In this document: positions 7,570 through 16,504 of the stretch, in pieces
Position numbering within the stretch: position 1 is the stretch's first letter
How the letters are laid out: each line of letters opens with the position of its first letter
Assembly (NCBI RefSeq): GCF_900182835.1
Contig: NZ_FXUB01000001.1
Location: 124,001-188,000 of the forward strand
DNA length: 64,000 nt
Direction: 5' to 3'
Source: Desulfurobacterium pacificum
Lineage (GTDB): Bacteria > Aquificota > Aquificia > Desulfurobacteriales > Desulfurobacteriaceae
Position numbers and translations under genes: made by a program
Notes under the pieces: generated by a model
What the model saw: the letters and a program-made list of their open reading frames with translations, nothing else
The model's database searches: none
What the model was told of the DNA's origin: nothing

Positions 7570-9267
7570 TTCCGGTTTACCCCATAAGTATCCTTGTCCG
7601 TAAATAAGGCAGAACTTGTTTTTATCTGAGAGATTTTTTAGTTTCTCAAGTTGCTCTTTGGTTTCAATGTATTCTGCGACTATGTAGACGTCTTTTATTT
7701 TTGCAAATTCAATAACGCTGTTTACGAATAGTTCATCAAGAGGATTTTTTTGTAGGCTTTCTATGATTGAACCATCAATTTTAATGCCATCAACTTGTAA
7801 TTCTTTTAGTAAGTTATAATTTGAAAATTTAACTCCATAGTCGTCAATGAAAACAGATATTCCTCGCTTTTTTAACTCTTCTAACTTTTTTCTTAAAGCT
7901 TTGGTTGTTAGTATATCTGCTCTTTCAGTTAATTCAATAATAAGCTGCTCGTTAGGAATTCCATATTTATCCATCTGGCTTAAAAGCCAGTAGAAGTCAT
8001 CTTGTAAAAATATTTGTGATACGTTAATGGAAACTCTGTCGTTTATGGCTTTTTCTTTTATTAGTTGAAATAAACTTTCTATCACAAGGCGGTCTAATTT
8101 CTTTTCTATAGTTGAATTAGCTGTAAAGTTTATGAATAGCGCTGGTGATATGATTTTTCCGTTAGGAAATATAATACGAGCGAGGATTTCCTTAAAAAAC
8201 GTTTCTCCTGTAAATATGTTAACTACCTTCTGGACTGATAATTTGATATGTTTTTGATTAAGCGAAAACAAAAGGTCAGTGATTATTCTTTTGTTGTCTA
8301 ATCTATTTAGGAATTCTTCGCGGGTTATTATGTGGATTTTCTCAATAAATTTATCGTTGATTTCTTTCAAAGAGTTGTATAAAACCCACATAAGGTCGTT
8401 GAACTTTAAGTTTTCATCCATTTTTGTGTTCAGGAGTACACCTGTAAATTCTATTTTTATGTTTTCCAAACCAAATGAGGTAGGAATTGATAGTGGGTGT
8501 TCTTCCAGCTCTTTTTGTATTTTATAAAGTTTCTTTTTTACTTCTCCTATAGGTAGTTTTGTAGCGATGAAGAATTCATCGTTCTGAAGCCTTGTTACGT
8601 AGCAACCGTAAAAGTTGAGTTGGAGGAGAGAAGCTATCGTTGCTAATATGGAATTCCCTACATTGTAACCGTAGTAAAGATTGTACTCTGTAAAGTTTTC
8701 TATATCTAATAAAACTGCTGTCTTGAAATTCTTGAGCGTTTCATGCGTTTTAAAAATGAGTTTTGACTTGGAAGGTAATTTAGTTATTGGGTCAACTTCT
8801 GCTTTTTCTTTTATTGTATTGATGTAAGTGTCAGTTATGAATGTCAAGATAGCTATTAACATTAGTATGAACTTTTTAAAGGCGTCTAACTTTTCGGGAG
8901 GTATTTCTACTTCTGTCAGTATGGCGTTTATGAATTCAGTGTAATCCTTTAAGAAGTCTTTTAATGGTATTTCGGAGCCTGTTATATGTGTTTTTGCAAC
9001 TGTCTCAACGTAAGTAAACAACTGTTCTCCAGGATTTAACAAATAGTCAATGAATTTTTCTATAGTTCCGGAAAATGCGTTCGTTGCCCCTAAATCTTCC
9101 AGCAGTTTTGCTGATTCTGGTAGATATTTGATGACAAATTCGTGCGTTCTTTTACTAATTTTTTCTTTCGTTTTTGCATCAAAAATAGAAGATAGACTCC
9201 TAATTTCTTTTAAATTTTCTGGCGTAATGCCGTACAAGTTTATGAAATCTTGAAACTTACCCCTCAC
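7558..9267 (-). CDS. Globin-like sensor, degenerate GGDEF and EAL phosphodiesterase
   Basis: 569 residues. Residues about 20-152 are all-helical and resemble the sensor globins of globin-coupled sensors: LFTYVETVAKTHI has a His (H94) where the proximal haem ligand falls. Residues 157-310 are a GGDEF domain whose active loop has become NDEFF (229-233), so it should not make c-di-GMP. Residues 325-569 are an EAL domain with its catalytic set kept: E360 (EIL), N415, E445, D475-D476, K496, E535 and Q558. The likely activity is hydrolysis of cyclic di-GMP controlled by a gas ligand. The globin call is by pattern only and could be wrong; the EAL call is firm. Confidence 0.85.
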   Translation of the reverse strand: MRGKFQDFINLYGITPENLKEIRSLSSIFDAKTKEKISKRTHEFVIKYLPESAKLLEDLGATNAFSGTIEKFIDYLLNPGEQLFTYVETVAKTHITGSEIPLKDFLKDYTEFINAILTEVEIPPEKLDAFKKFILMLIAILTFITDTYINTIKEKAEVDPITKLPSKSKLIFKTHETLKNFKTAVLLDIENFTEYNLYYGYNVGNSILATIASLLQLNFYGCYVTRLQNDEFFIATKLPIGEVKKKLYKIQKELEEHPLSIPTSFGLENIKIEFTGVLLNTKMDENLKFNDLMWVLYNSLKEINDKFIEKIHIITREEFLNRLDNKRIITDLLFSLNQKHIKLSVQKVVNIFTGETFFKEILARIIFPNGKIISPALFINFTANSTIEKKLDRLVIESLFQLIKEKAINDRVSINVSQIFLQDDFYWLLSQMDKYGIPNEQLIIELTERADILTTKALRKKLEELKKRGISVFIDDYGVKFSNYNLLKELQVDGIKIDGSIIESLQKNPLDELFVNSVIEFAKIKDVYIVAEYIETKEQLEKLKNLSDKNKFCLIYGQGYLWGKPELIN

Positions 9268-9295
9268 ATCCTTGCTCCAATAGCCTTAAAACACC

Positions 9296-10495
9296 TTAAG
9301 GAAGCAAAAATCCTATTAGATAAGGTTCCATTAAGAATTTTACCTTTTCTTTGAATTTTGTAAAAGATGCTTGTTTAATATCTGTTATGTATTCTAAATA
9401 GTAGCTTTCATCTTCAATTATAGAAACAGCATATCCTATGTTGTCGGCTTCTGTTTCTCCGCTTTCTCTTGAGAAAAGTTCATTTTTAAGGAGTTTTTTC
9501 CTGGCAAATTCAAAGTCTTCTTCTGATATAGAGAGAATCTCTTCTATAACTTTCTTGAGTTCTTCTAAACATAGTTCTACGTTGTCCGTCATGGCGCCGA
9601 TAATGAAGTTAGAACCTAAGAGCAGGTTTTGGTAGTTGGAGTAACAGCTATAGGCAAATCCCTTTTCTCTTATTCTATTGTAGAGATACGCGCTTTTACC
9701 GGAAGAAAGAAATGAATCAAGTATTTCATAGTAAACGTCATCTCTACTGCATGGAGGTAGCTTCCATGCTAAAACTAATTGGGGTATTTGAACTGCCGGA
9801 TGTGTGACGGTAAATTCCCCTCCTTTATTTTCTGCAGGTTCGTTTTCTAAATTTTTGACTTTACCTTTTCTTTTAAAGTCTTCCCACAATTCCTGTATGT
9901 TCTTCTTCACTTCTTCTGCATCTATCTTTCCAACTACGCTTATCGCCATTCTGTCTGGAACGTAGTTGTTTTCGTAGAACGTTCTTAATGTCTGAGAATC
10001 AATTTTTTTCACGGTGTCTTCAAATCCTAAAATTGGATACTTGTAAGGCGCTTTTGAATATAAGCGGTTCATTAAAGTTTCGGCGAAAACGTCTTGCGGA
10101 TTATCTTTACTTCTTGCTATCTCTTCCAAAACTATCGGTTTTTCCTTTTCTACCATTTCTTCAGAGAGCAGCGGATTAAGAATGAAATCTGTTAAAAGTT
10201 CCAACGCTCTTTTGTAGTGGTTATACGGAACGTTAATATAATAGTACGTATAGTCGTAAGAAGTTGCTGCATTTATTTCACCTCCCATTAGCTCAATTTC
10301 TCTGTCTAACGTTCCGGGTGGAAGGTTTTTGCTGCTGTTAAACATCATGTGTTCTAAAAAGTGAGCTATTCCCCTATTACTGTCATCTTCATAAGCAGAA
10401 CCTGTTTTAATCCAAACGCTTATAGTTACTGTGTTTAAATCTTTCCTTTCTTTGATAGCGTATTTCAAGCCGTTGTTTAGTTTTCCTATTATCAT
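9296..10495 (-). CDS. M16 family zinc peptidase (processing peptidase-like)
   Basis: 399 residues. The inverted zinc motif HFLEHMMF (HxxEH) lies near residue 45, with the distal Glu in the EEIARSKDNPQDVF region. Two M16 halves (catalytic and inactive) fill the length, as in YmxG/PqqL-type single-chain bacterial enzymes that act as homodimers. No signal peptide is evident, so a cytoplasmic protease. It follows the small basic gene at 10509-10820 by 13 bases and probably shares its transcript. Confidence 0.92.
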   Translation of the reverse strand: MIIGKLNNGLKYAIKERKDLNTVTISVWIKTGSAYEDDSNRGIAHFLEHMMFNSSKNLPPGTLDREIELMGGEINAATSYDYTYYYINVPYNHYKRALELLTDFILNPLLSEEMVEKEKPIVLEEIARSKDNPQDVFAETLMNRLYSKAPYKYPILGFEDTVKKIDSQTLRTFYENNYVPDRMAISVVGKIDAEEVKKNIQELWEDFKRKGKVKNLENEPAENKGGEFTVTHPAVQIPQLVLAWKLPPCSRDDVYYEILDSFLSSGKSAYLYNRIREKGFAYSCYSNYQNLLLGSNFIIGAMTDNVELCLEELKKVIEEILSISEEDFEFARKKLLKNELFSRESGETEADNIGYAVSIIEDESYYLEYITDIKQASFTKFKEKVKFLMEPYLIGFLLP

Positions 10496-10508
10496 TTTTT
10501 GCTTCCTT

Positions 10509-10820
10509 TTATATCTTTTTTCTCTTTATTTTATGCGCTTTTTCTTCGGAGAACTCACCCATGTTGTACAGTCTAATTTTATGGCTTCTTGGAAATTCCC
10601 TTTTTAGGATTTTCTTGAATAATCGTTTCAGTTCTTTATAGGTACTTTTAAACTCGTACTGATAAAAGCCGTTTTCAACAATTCTGTATGAGTCTTCTCC
10701 TTCTCTTATAAGTAGCACGCTGCGGTTTCTTTTGTAGGTTCTGATGTCTAAGTAGTGACCTATTGGTAGTTTTTTAGCCCTTTCCATTAAAGTTTTTAGG
10801 AAGACGCTCTTATCAATCAT
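10509..10820 (-). CDS. Small basic protein of unknown function
   Basis: 103 residues, strongly basic, with the stretch LPIGHYLDIRTYKRNRSVLL followed by a predicted beta region (EDSYRIVENGFYQYEF) and a helical KELKRLFKKILKREFPRS segment. I recognise no family. It starts two bases after the stop of the winged-helix regulator gene, without a ribosome site of its own, so it is probably translated by coupling with the regulator. Nucleic-acid binding is possible from the charge, but this is a guess. Confidence 0.6.
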   Translation of the reverse strand: MIDKSVFLKTLMERAKKLPIGHYLDIRTYKRNRSVLLIREGEDSYRIVENGFYQYEFKSTYKELKRLFKKILKREFPRSHKIRLYNMGEFSEEKAHKIKRKKI

Positions 10821-10822
10821 TT

Positions 10823-11152
10823 TTATGTTCGTTTGTAAGGAGGTTTTAAATCTACTTCAATATCTGTAAGTTTTGTGCGGCGTATGAAGTGCTTGCCTTT
10901 GCGGGTTATATCGTAATACGTATGGTTTCTGTGTTTAACGACTTTGTTCCTTCTGTCTATTCTATACTCTACTAACCTTCCTGAAACGCGTTCAAGGTAG
11001 CCTAATTGTTCAAGCTTTTTTATGTGTTTTCTAATGGTATCGTTGTCTTCTCTGAGGCGTTGACACAGCTTTTTAATGTAAGCTGGTCCTGTCTGGTGGA
11101 TGTAGTAGAGGATTTTTATCTCTAACTCATTTAAATTGTTTCTGTTGTTCAT
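10823..11152 (-). CDS. Winged-helix transcriptional regulator (MarR/ArsR-like)
   Basis: 109 residues. Residues 8-60 form a winged helix: LNELEIKILYYIHQTGPAYIKKL, then LREDNDTIRKHIKKLEQLGYLERV as the recognition helix and wing. The remainder is basic and ends in YDITRKGKHFIRRT, the familiar wing/helix ending. A palindrome that overlaps the gene's own -10 lies just upstream, which points to self-repression. No ligand-binding domain is present. Target genes other than its own operon cannot be read from this window. Confidence 0.8.
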   Translation of the reverse strand: MNNRNNLNELEIKILYYIHQTGPAYIKKLCQRLREDNDTIRKHIKKLEQLGYLERVSGRLVEYRIDRRNKVVKHRNHTYYDITRKGKHFIRRTKLTDIEVDLKPPYKRT

Positions 11153-11174
11153 TTCCTACCTTGAACAGATTTGA

Positions 11175-11211
11175 TTTCTATATAGTATAGAAATGTTTGA
11201 GAGATTTTCAA
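11175..11211 (-). promoter_or_regulatory. Promoter and operator of the winged-helix regulator
   Basis: On the minus strand TTGAAA (11206-11211) and TATACT (11184-11189) are spaced by 16 bases, a good sigma-70-type promoter. The -10 is embedded in a perfect inverted repeat, TTTCTATA (11175-11182), spacer TAG, TATAGAAA (11186-11193). The operator begins 23 bases upstream of the regulator's start codon. A dimeric winged-helix protein binding here would block its own transcription. Confidence 0.6.
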
Positions 11212-11296
11212 AAATTTCAGGTAGAAAGCAGCTTCCTTTTAGGAAAGAAATTTTATATATTAATAATTAGGTATTGAATTTATTAGGGAGGGAGAC

Positions 11297-14050
11297 ATGA
11301 GTCCTTATCGTAGTTTCCTGAAGTTTCTTTTCAGTGTTTTTCTTTTAGCCTTTCCTTTAGGTTTGTTTGGTTGTGGAGTTTCATCAAACACTTATAGTAC
11401 ATCAACTTCTCAAGCCAATACAACAGTTTGGGGAACGGCTATACTCGGAAATCTTGCTAACGCTACGGTAAAAATCTATAGAGTAGAACCTGACGGTTCA
11501 TTTACTTTGCTCTACAATGAAACTACTTCAAACGGTACATCTCTTAATGATATTGGACACTTTGATACTCATGCAAATGAACTAAAAGATGATGAGATTT
11601 ACGTTTTTGAGGTTTCAGGCGGTTGTGACTGGGATGCTAATGATGATGGAGTAATGGATAGTAACTGTACTGTTAACAAAGGAATAATACATGCAGTAGT
11701 TACAGGAGCTGACTTGAAAAATCTATCTGGAAATTTTGTGGTATCTCCTTTAACAGAGATACACTATACGATGTTATATAGTACTTTTCGTGATAAAGAT
11801 GAGTTTTTGCAAGAAAGAGATAATGTTTCTGAACTCTTGCTAGAGAAGGATGTTAATAGTGATGGAAATATAGATAGCATGGATGTTTATTCTTTTGTTC
11901 CTAATAACAAGGAACATCTTGATTGTTTGAGTACGGTTTTGAAAGATTCTTTTTCTTATACAACTTCTCTGATAGAATCTGGAATTGTTGGTAATGTTGG
12001 AACCTACGTTGGAATAGCTCCAGTTGTAACTTTAACTACAGGAACTGTAAAAGATTTAACCTTAGATGCGAACGGAAATATTTTTGTTTTAGTAGAAAAT
12101 AACAGCACGGGAGATTACTTAAAACTATATTCTTATAATGCAGAAACTGGAAACTATAGTGAAAGTGAATATTTGAAACTTCCTTCGCAAGCAACTTCAA
12201 CAGATCATACTGAAGAAACTGTGAATTGTACCTTTGAATCTATCCAGTATATTAATGGTAAAATACTTTTGTTATATAAAGCTATTCCTGAATATGGTGA
12301 TCCTTACGGTTCTTTAGGAGTTGTTAGTTCTGAGTTAGATTCAGAAAGTTTATTGTTAACAGGGGAAAATCTAAATATTGGTTATCCGAGCTTTATGTAT
12401 ACCAACAATAATTTAAGTGATTGGATGTTTGTTTCTGGTGAAGAAGGAACTAAATGGTATAGTGTTAATGAAGACTATTCTTTTCCTGAAATAATTGCAG
12501 ATCTCTTTATGGAATCTGATGTTCTTCAAGTAGTAAGGCTTGGAAGTGATTTGTTAGTTTTAACAAAATATTTAGGAAATGATAGCTATCAACTTTCGAT
12601 TAATGGTAGTGAAGGAAGTATTTTGTTGACAGATTCTGAAGGTATGCTTTTGATTCCTTATGATGAGGATGGTGCGTATTATGTTACTCCATCTGAATAT
12701 GGGAGAGTTTATGTAGATGATGGAAGGGTAATTTCTGAAAAGCTGGGAAATGGAACTTCAGAAAACTTTGTTCCTGATTTTGTGTTTGCAACTGTGCCTG
12801 TTGACAATTCTACGTTTGTGCTTTTCAGTAGAAAAAATTTCTATATAGTAACTATTGGGGATACAAATCCTACTATTTCTACATATAGTTATTCAAACAT
12901 AATTCCTGACTTTAATATGGAGGATGGGATAAAACATGTAATTTACCAGAATGGGAAAGTTTATCTCTACGATTCTAATCACATTTATACGATATCTGAC
13001 TTTTCAATTTTCCTTAGGTTTTTAACTACAGAAAAAGTACCTGTTTCATGTCAAGGAGATAAATTTATTTATAACGGAAAACTTTATTGTTGGAATGAAA
13101 ATGATAAAACACTTTCTTACTTTAACTTACATGACTATACTGATAATAAAACTTTGGATTTAAGTGATTGGACTGTTAATAAAGTATTGTTTAACCAGGA
13201 ATACGGAGAGTTTCTTGTGTTAACTATAGGGTCTGGAATTTATATTTATAACAGTACTTTAGAAGAAATTTCGTCTTATTCTACTTCGGACATTGCGGCT
13301 GCTGATGTATGGTTGGTAGGAAATACTAATTTAATTTTCCGTGATTTTTCTTCTGGTATTTATAAGTTTTACAGTTGGCAGGAAAACGGAACTTTGAATT
13401 TCTTAAATGGGTATGAAAGATTTGATGAAAATCCATCTTCTGGTTTACTAAAAGGTAAGTATGTGATACTGTTTGATGGTTTAAGATTAATACTTGTAGA
13501 TAAAGATACCGGAGAAATATGGAAAGAAATTGATGCTTCTAACTTTACTGAAGAAGTAGGAGATTTAGGAAATGCGTATTTTGTTGGAACTGATAATGGA
13601 TTTTTATTGTTAAAGCCCGAAGAGGTGTGTACAGTTAATTATCCTGATTTGGGTTGTATGGAGTGGAGTTATAATTGGAACGTTTATGTATATTCTCTGG
13701 ATGATAATGGCACTTTAACCTTTGAAACTGAATATGACGATGTTCTTGAAACCGATGAATTCGGAGAAGATTATGCTTTCTTCTATGACAATAATTCTTT
13801 GTACCTTGTAGTTTTCGGAACTGCTGGAACTGAGAATTCTGTGCATTCGTTGGATTTGAAGGATGGAGCGCTTTCAGAAATCTCTGTGTTAGAAGATGCT
13901 TTGAACTCTTACGAATACGGCGATGGAAGTATCTTCGTTAAGAGAGACAGTATGGAGGTTATTCCTTATGCTCCGTTAACCAATATAGAAGATATTTCTC
14001 TTTATCGTAAAATAAGCTTTAATGTTTTGGGTAAAATGTTGAGAAATTAA
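11297..14050 (+). CDS. Large secreted lipoprotein, unknown function
   Basis: 917 residues. The signal peptide ends in a lipobox, LFGC, near residue 26, so the mature protein is lipid-anchored. Residues 40-130 look like an Ig-like or carboxypeptidase-regulatory-like domain. Two Asp-rich loops resemble calcium-binding loops: DANDDGVMDSNC near 112 and DVNSDGNIDSMDVY near 190. The rest is beta-rich with repeated short blades (patterns such as GKVYLYDSNHIYTISD), suggesting a propeller. Codon use is more AT-rich than in neighbours. It has a strong GGGAGGGAG ribosome site and its own terminator. Surface adhesion or substrate binding is possible but not shown. Confidence 0.75.
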   Translation: MSPYRSFLKFLFSVFLLAFPLGLFGCGVSSNTYSTSTSQANTTVWGTAILGNLANATVKIYRVEPDGSFTLLYNETTSNGTSLNDIGHFDTHANELKDDEIYVFEVSGGCDWDANDDGVMDSNCTVNKGIIHAVVTGADLKNLSGNFVVSPLTEIHYTMLYSTFRDKDEFLQERDNVSELLLEKDVNSDGNIDSMDVYSFVPNNKEHLDCLSTVLKDSFSYTTSLIESGIVGNVGTYVGIAPVVTLTTGTVKDLTLDANGNIFVLVENNSTGDYLKLYSYNAETGNYSESEYLKLPSQATSTDHTEETVNCTFESIQYINGKILLLYKAIPEYGDPYGSLGVVSSELDSESLLLTGENLNIGYPSFMYTNNNLSDWMFVSGEEGTKWYSVNEDYSFPEIIADLFMESDVLQVVRLGSDLLVLTKYLGNDSYQLSINGSEGSILLTDSEGMLLIPYDEDGAYYVTPSEYGRVYVDDGRVISEKLGNGTSENFVPDFVFATVPVDNSTFVLFSRKNFYIVTIGDTNPTISTYSYSNIIPDFNMEDGIKHVIYQNGKVYLYDSNHIYTISDFSIFLRFLTTEKVPVSCQGDKFIYNGKLYCWNENDKTLSYFNLHDYTDNKTLDLSDWTVNKVLFNQEYGEFLVLTIGSGIYIYNSTLEEISSYSTSDIAAADVWLVGNTNLIFRDFSSGIYKFYSWQENGTLNFLNGYERFDENPSSGLLKGKYVILFDGLRLILVDKDTGEIWKEIDASNFTEEVGDLGNAYFVGTDNGFLLLKPEEVCTVNYPDLGCMEWSYNWNVYVYSLDDNGTLTFETEYDDVLETDEFGEDYAFFYDNNSLYLVVFGTAGTENSVHSLDLKDGALSEISVLEDALNSYEYGDGSIFVKRDSMEVIPYAPLTNIEDISLYRKISFNVLGKMLRN

Positions 14051-14060
14051 TTTGATTGAA

Positions 14061-14085
14061 GGGGGGAGAGCCTCCCCCTTTTTTA
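14061..14085 (+). terminator. Rho-independent terminator after the lipoprotein gene
   Basis: GGGGGGAG (14061-14068) pairs with CTCCCCCT (14072-14079) around a three-base loop and is followed by a run of T. It lies 11 bases after the lipoprotein stop and separates that gene from murD. Confidence 0.85.
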
Positions 14086-14109
14086 AATTACTTCTGTTCT
14101 GGATGAAGC

Positions 14110-15342
14110 GTGATATTAGTTTTAGGCAAAGGCTTAAGTGGTAAAGCTGCAGAAAAGTTGTTAAAAAGTAAAGGTTTTCAAGTAATTGTTTATGACGATA
14201 AGTCTCCTGTTTCTGTTCCGTCTGAAATTGAATTTGCTGTTAAGTCTCCTGGTGTTCCTCCAGACCATTTTCTCATAAAAGAACTTAAATCTAAAGGTAT
14301 TGAAGTAATAGGTGAAATAGAGCTTGCGTATCGTTACGCTAAAGGAAGGATAGTTTCTGTAACGGGGACAAACGGGAAAAGTACGACTACGGCGTTAATC
14401 TATCACGTTTTGAAGGAAGCAGGGTATGAAGCTTTCATAGGCGGTAATTATGGAATTCCTTTCTCTTCTTTTGCTGATAAAACAACGGAAAATTCCATTA
14501 CTGTTCTTGAGCTTTCAAGTTTTCAGATAGAAGACCTAAAAACTTTTAAGTCGGATGTTGGCGTGATATTGAACGTTACTCCTGACCACTTGAATAGATA
14601 TTCATCTTTTGAAGAGTATGCGGAAGTGAAGAAGAGTTTTGTGAAATTTTGTGAAGTATCTATCTTGAATTATGATGACCCGATTTTGAAAAATTTAGAA
14701 GGAAACGTTAAGTTTTTTTCCTTTAAAGAAAGAAAAGATGCTTTTTTTGATGGTAGAAAGATAATTGCAGAAGGTTATGAGTTGTCTGTAGATGCTCTTC
14801 CTTTAAAAGGGGTTCATAATATAGAAAACTATATGGCAGCAGCGCTTACGTTGTTAGAATTGGGAGTTAAGTGGGGTTATATTGAAAAAGGATTTAGAAC
14901 TTTTAGAGGACTCCCTCATCGGGTTGAGGAGGTCGCAGTTATAAATGGAGTAAAGTTTATTAATGATTCAAAATCTACTAACGTTGATTCTTTAAGAAAG
15001 GCGCTTTTGAGCTTTAATAATATCGTTCTCATAGCAGGTGGAGTAGATAAAGGGCTTGACTTTTCTCCTGTCCTGCCGCTTTTGAAAGAGAGAGTTAAAG
15101 CTGCTGTTGTTATAGGTGATATGGCTGATAAGTTAGAGAGTTTGTTTTCAAAGGTTATTCCTGTAAAAAAAGCAGAAACTATGGAAGAGGCTGTTAAATT
15201 AGCCTATGGTTTAGCAAATGGTTCTGGAGTTGTTTTGCTATCTCCCGGATGTGCCAGTTTTGATATGTTCAGGAGTTTTGAAGAGAGGGGAGAGGCGTTT
15301 AAAACTTGCGTGAAACAACTGGAGGCTGAACTTGAATTATAA
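14110..15342 (+). CDS. murD: UDP-N-acetylmuramoyl-L-alanine:D-glutamate ligase MurD
   Basis: 410 residues from a GTG start. The N-terminal domain (VLGKGLSGKAAEKLL) binds the UDP part; VTGTNGKSTTTALIYHVL near residue 86 is the ATP loop of Mur ligases; NVTPDHLNRY and LPHRVEEVAVINGVKFINDSKSTN are the central and C-terminal signatures, and the SPGCASFDMFRSFEERG ending is specific to MurD. It adds D-Glu during peptidoglycan precursor synthesis in the cytoplasm. It is first in the cluster murD-ftsW-murG; murC, murB and ddl are not adjacent. Confidence 0.97.
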   Translation: MILVLGKGLSGKAAEKLLKSKGFQVIVYDDKSPVSVPSEIEFAVKSPGVPPDHFLIKELKSKGIEVIGEIELAYRYAKGRIVSVTGTNGKSTTTALIYHVLKEAGYEAFIGGNYGIPFSSFADKTTENSITVLELSSFQIEDLKTFKSDVGVILNVTPDHLNRYSSFEEYAEVKKSFVKFCEVSILNYDDPILKNLEGNVKFFSFKERKDAFFDGRKIIAEGYELSVDALPLKGVHNIENYMAAALTLLELGVKWGYIEKGFRTFRGLPHRVEEVAVINGVKFINDSKSTNVDSLRKALLSFNNIVLIAGGVDKGLDFSPVLPLLKERVKAAVVIGDMADKLESLFSKVIPVKKAETMEEAVKLAYGLANGSGVVLLSPGCASFDMFRSFEERGEAFKTCVKQLEAELEL

Positions 15343-16504
15343 AGATTTAAGGAGATTTTATGCGTTTTCCATATTCTTTTTGGCTTTAATTCTTTCTATT
15401 GCTGGTATCGTTTTTGTTTATACAGGTAGCTACTTTTACTGCGTTAAACATGGGCTTCATCCTTACACTTACGCTTTAAAGCAGGCATTGGCACTTTTTG
15501 CAGGAGTTGTGGTAGCTCTTTCTATTTACAGGTATTTTGATTACAGGACAATTGCTTCAAACAGAAAACTGCTGTGGGGAGTTTATTTTGTTGCTATCTT
15601 CCTTTTAATTGCTGTTCTTCTATTTGGTAAAGAGATTAACAACTCAAAAAGCTGGATTTATATAGCTGGATTTTCTCTACAACCTGCAGAGATAGCAAAA
15701 GTGTTAGTGATTATCTTTGTTTCCGGTTACATAAAGTACAAGTGGTACGAGATACAGAGAAAGCCTTCTGTATTTGTTGGTTTTCTGTTTTTAGCTTTTT
15801 TCCCCGTTTTGTTAATCTTACTTGAGAAGGATTTGGGTTCTGCAATGATTCTCTCTATTGTTATTTTTGCCATTCTTTTTGTGACGGAGCTGAGTTTTAA
15901 GTACATTCTCTATCCAGTTTTGATTGGTTTTGTAATGTTTGTTGTTGCTGTTGTTACTGCTCCCTACCGAATAGCGAGAATAAAAATGCTTCTTTCTCCT
16001 GCTGACTACTACCACGCTGCTGGTAAGTATAGTAGTTATCAGTTGGTTCAGGCTTTTGTTGCTTTCGCTAAAGGTGGTTTGTTGGGAATGGGATTGGGAC
16101 AGGGAGCGCAGTCGAAGTTTCTATTTTTGACGTTTTCTTTTAGCGATTTTATGTACGCTCACATTGCAGAAGAAACGGGCGTTGTTGGAGCAGCGATTGT
16201 TCTTCTGGCGTTTTTCGCAATTCTTTACTTTGGTATTTCTATTGCTAACGGAACAGATGAAAAGGTTGGGAAGTTTATGGCTTTGGGGTTAACTCTCTAT
16301 ATCTTCCTTCAGGCAATTGTTCACATGGGAGTAAACATGGGATTGCTTCCTACGACGGGAATTACTTTACCGTTTTTGAGTATGGGAGGTACTTCGTTGC
16401 TTTCTATGTTTATTGCAGTTGGATTTTTAATGAATATAGCGAAGTTTTTGCCTGACGAGTCAAGGACTTCTTACGAGCTTGTTGAAAAAGGAAGGTATGC
16501 ATGA
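15332..16504 (+). CDS. ftsW: Peptidoglycan glycosyltransferase FtsW (SEDS family)
   Basis: 390 residues with about ten membrane segments. The TTG start at 15332 is chosen because GGAGG stands six bases upstream; it overlaps the end of murD by 11 bases. SEDS landmarks include EKDLGSAMILSIVIFAILFV (with the catalytic-region Asp), GKGGLLGMGLGQGAQSKFLF-like glycine-rich loop near residue 250, and FAEETG-like HIAEETGVVGA. FtsW polymerises septal glycan strands. The place between murD and murG argues for FtsW rather than RodA. Confidence 0.95.
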   Translation: MNYKDLRRFYAFSIFFLALILSIAGIVFVYTGSYFYCVKHGLHPYTYALKQALALFAGVVVALSIYRYFDYRTIASNRKLLWGVYFVAIFLLIAVLLFGKEINNSKSWIYIAGFSLQPAEIAKVLVIIFVSGYIKYKWYEIQRKPSVFVGFLFLAFFPVLLILLEKDLGSAMILSIVIFAILFVTELSFKYILYPVLIGFVMFVVAVVTAPYRIARIKMLLSPADYYHAAGKYSSYQLVQAFVAFAKGGLLGMGLGQGAQSKFLFLTFSFSDFMYAHIAEETGVVGAAIVLLAFFAILYFGISIANGTDEKVGKFMALGLTLYIFLQAIVHMGVNMGLLPTTGITLPFLSMGGTSLLSMFIAVGFLMNIAKFLPDESRTSYELVEKGRYA

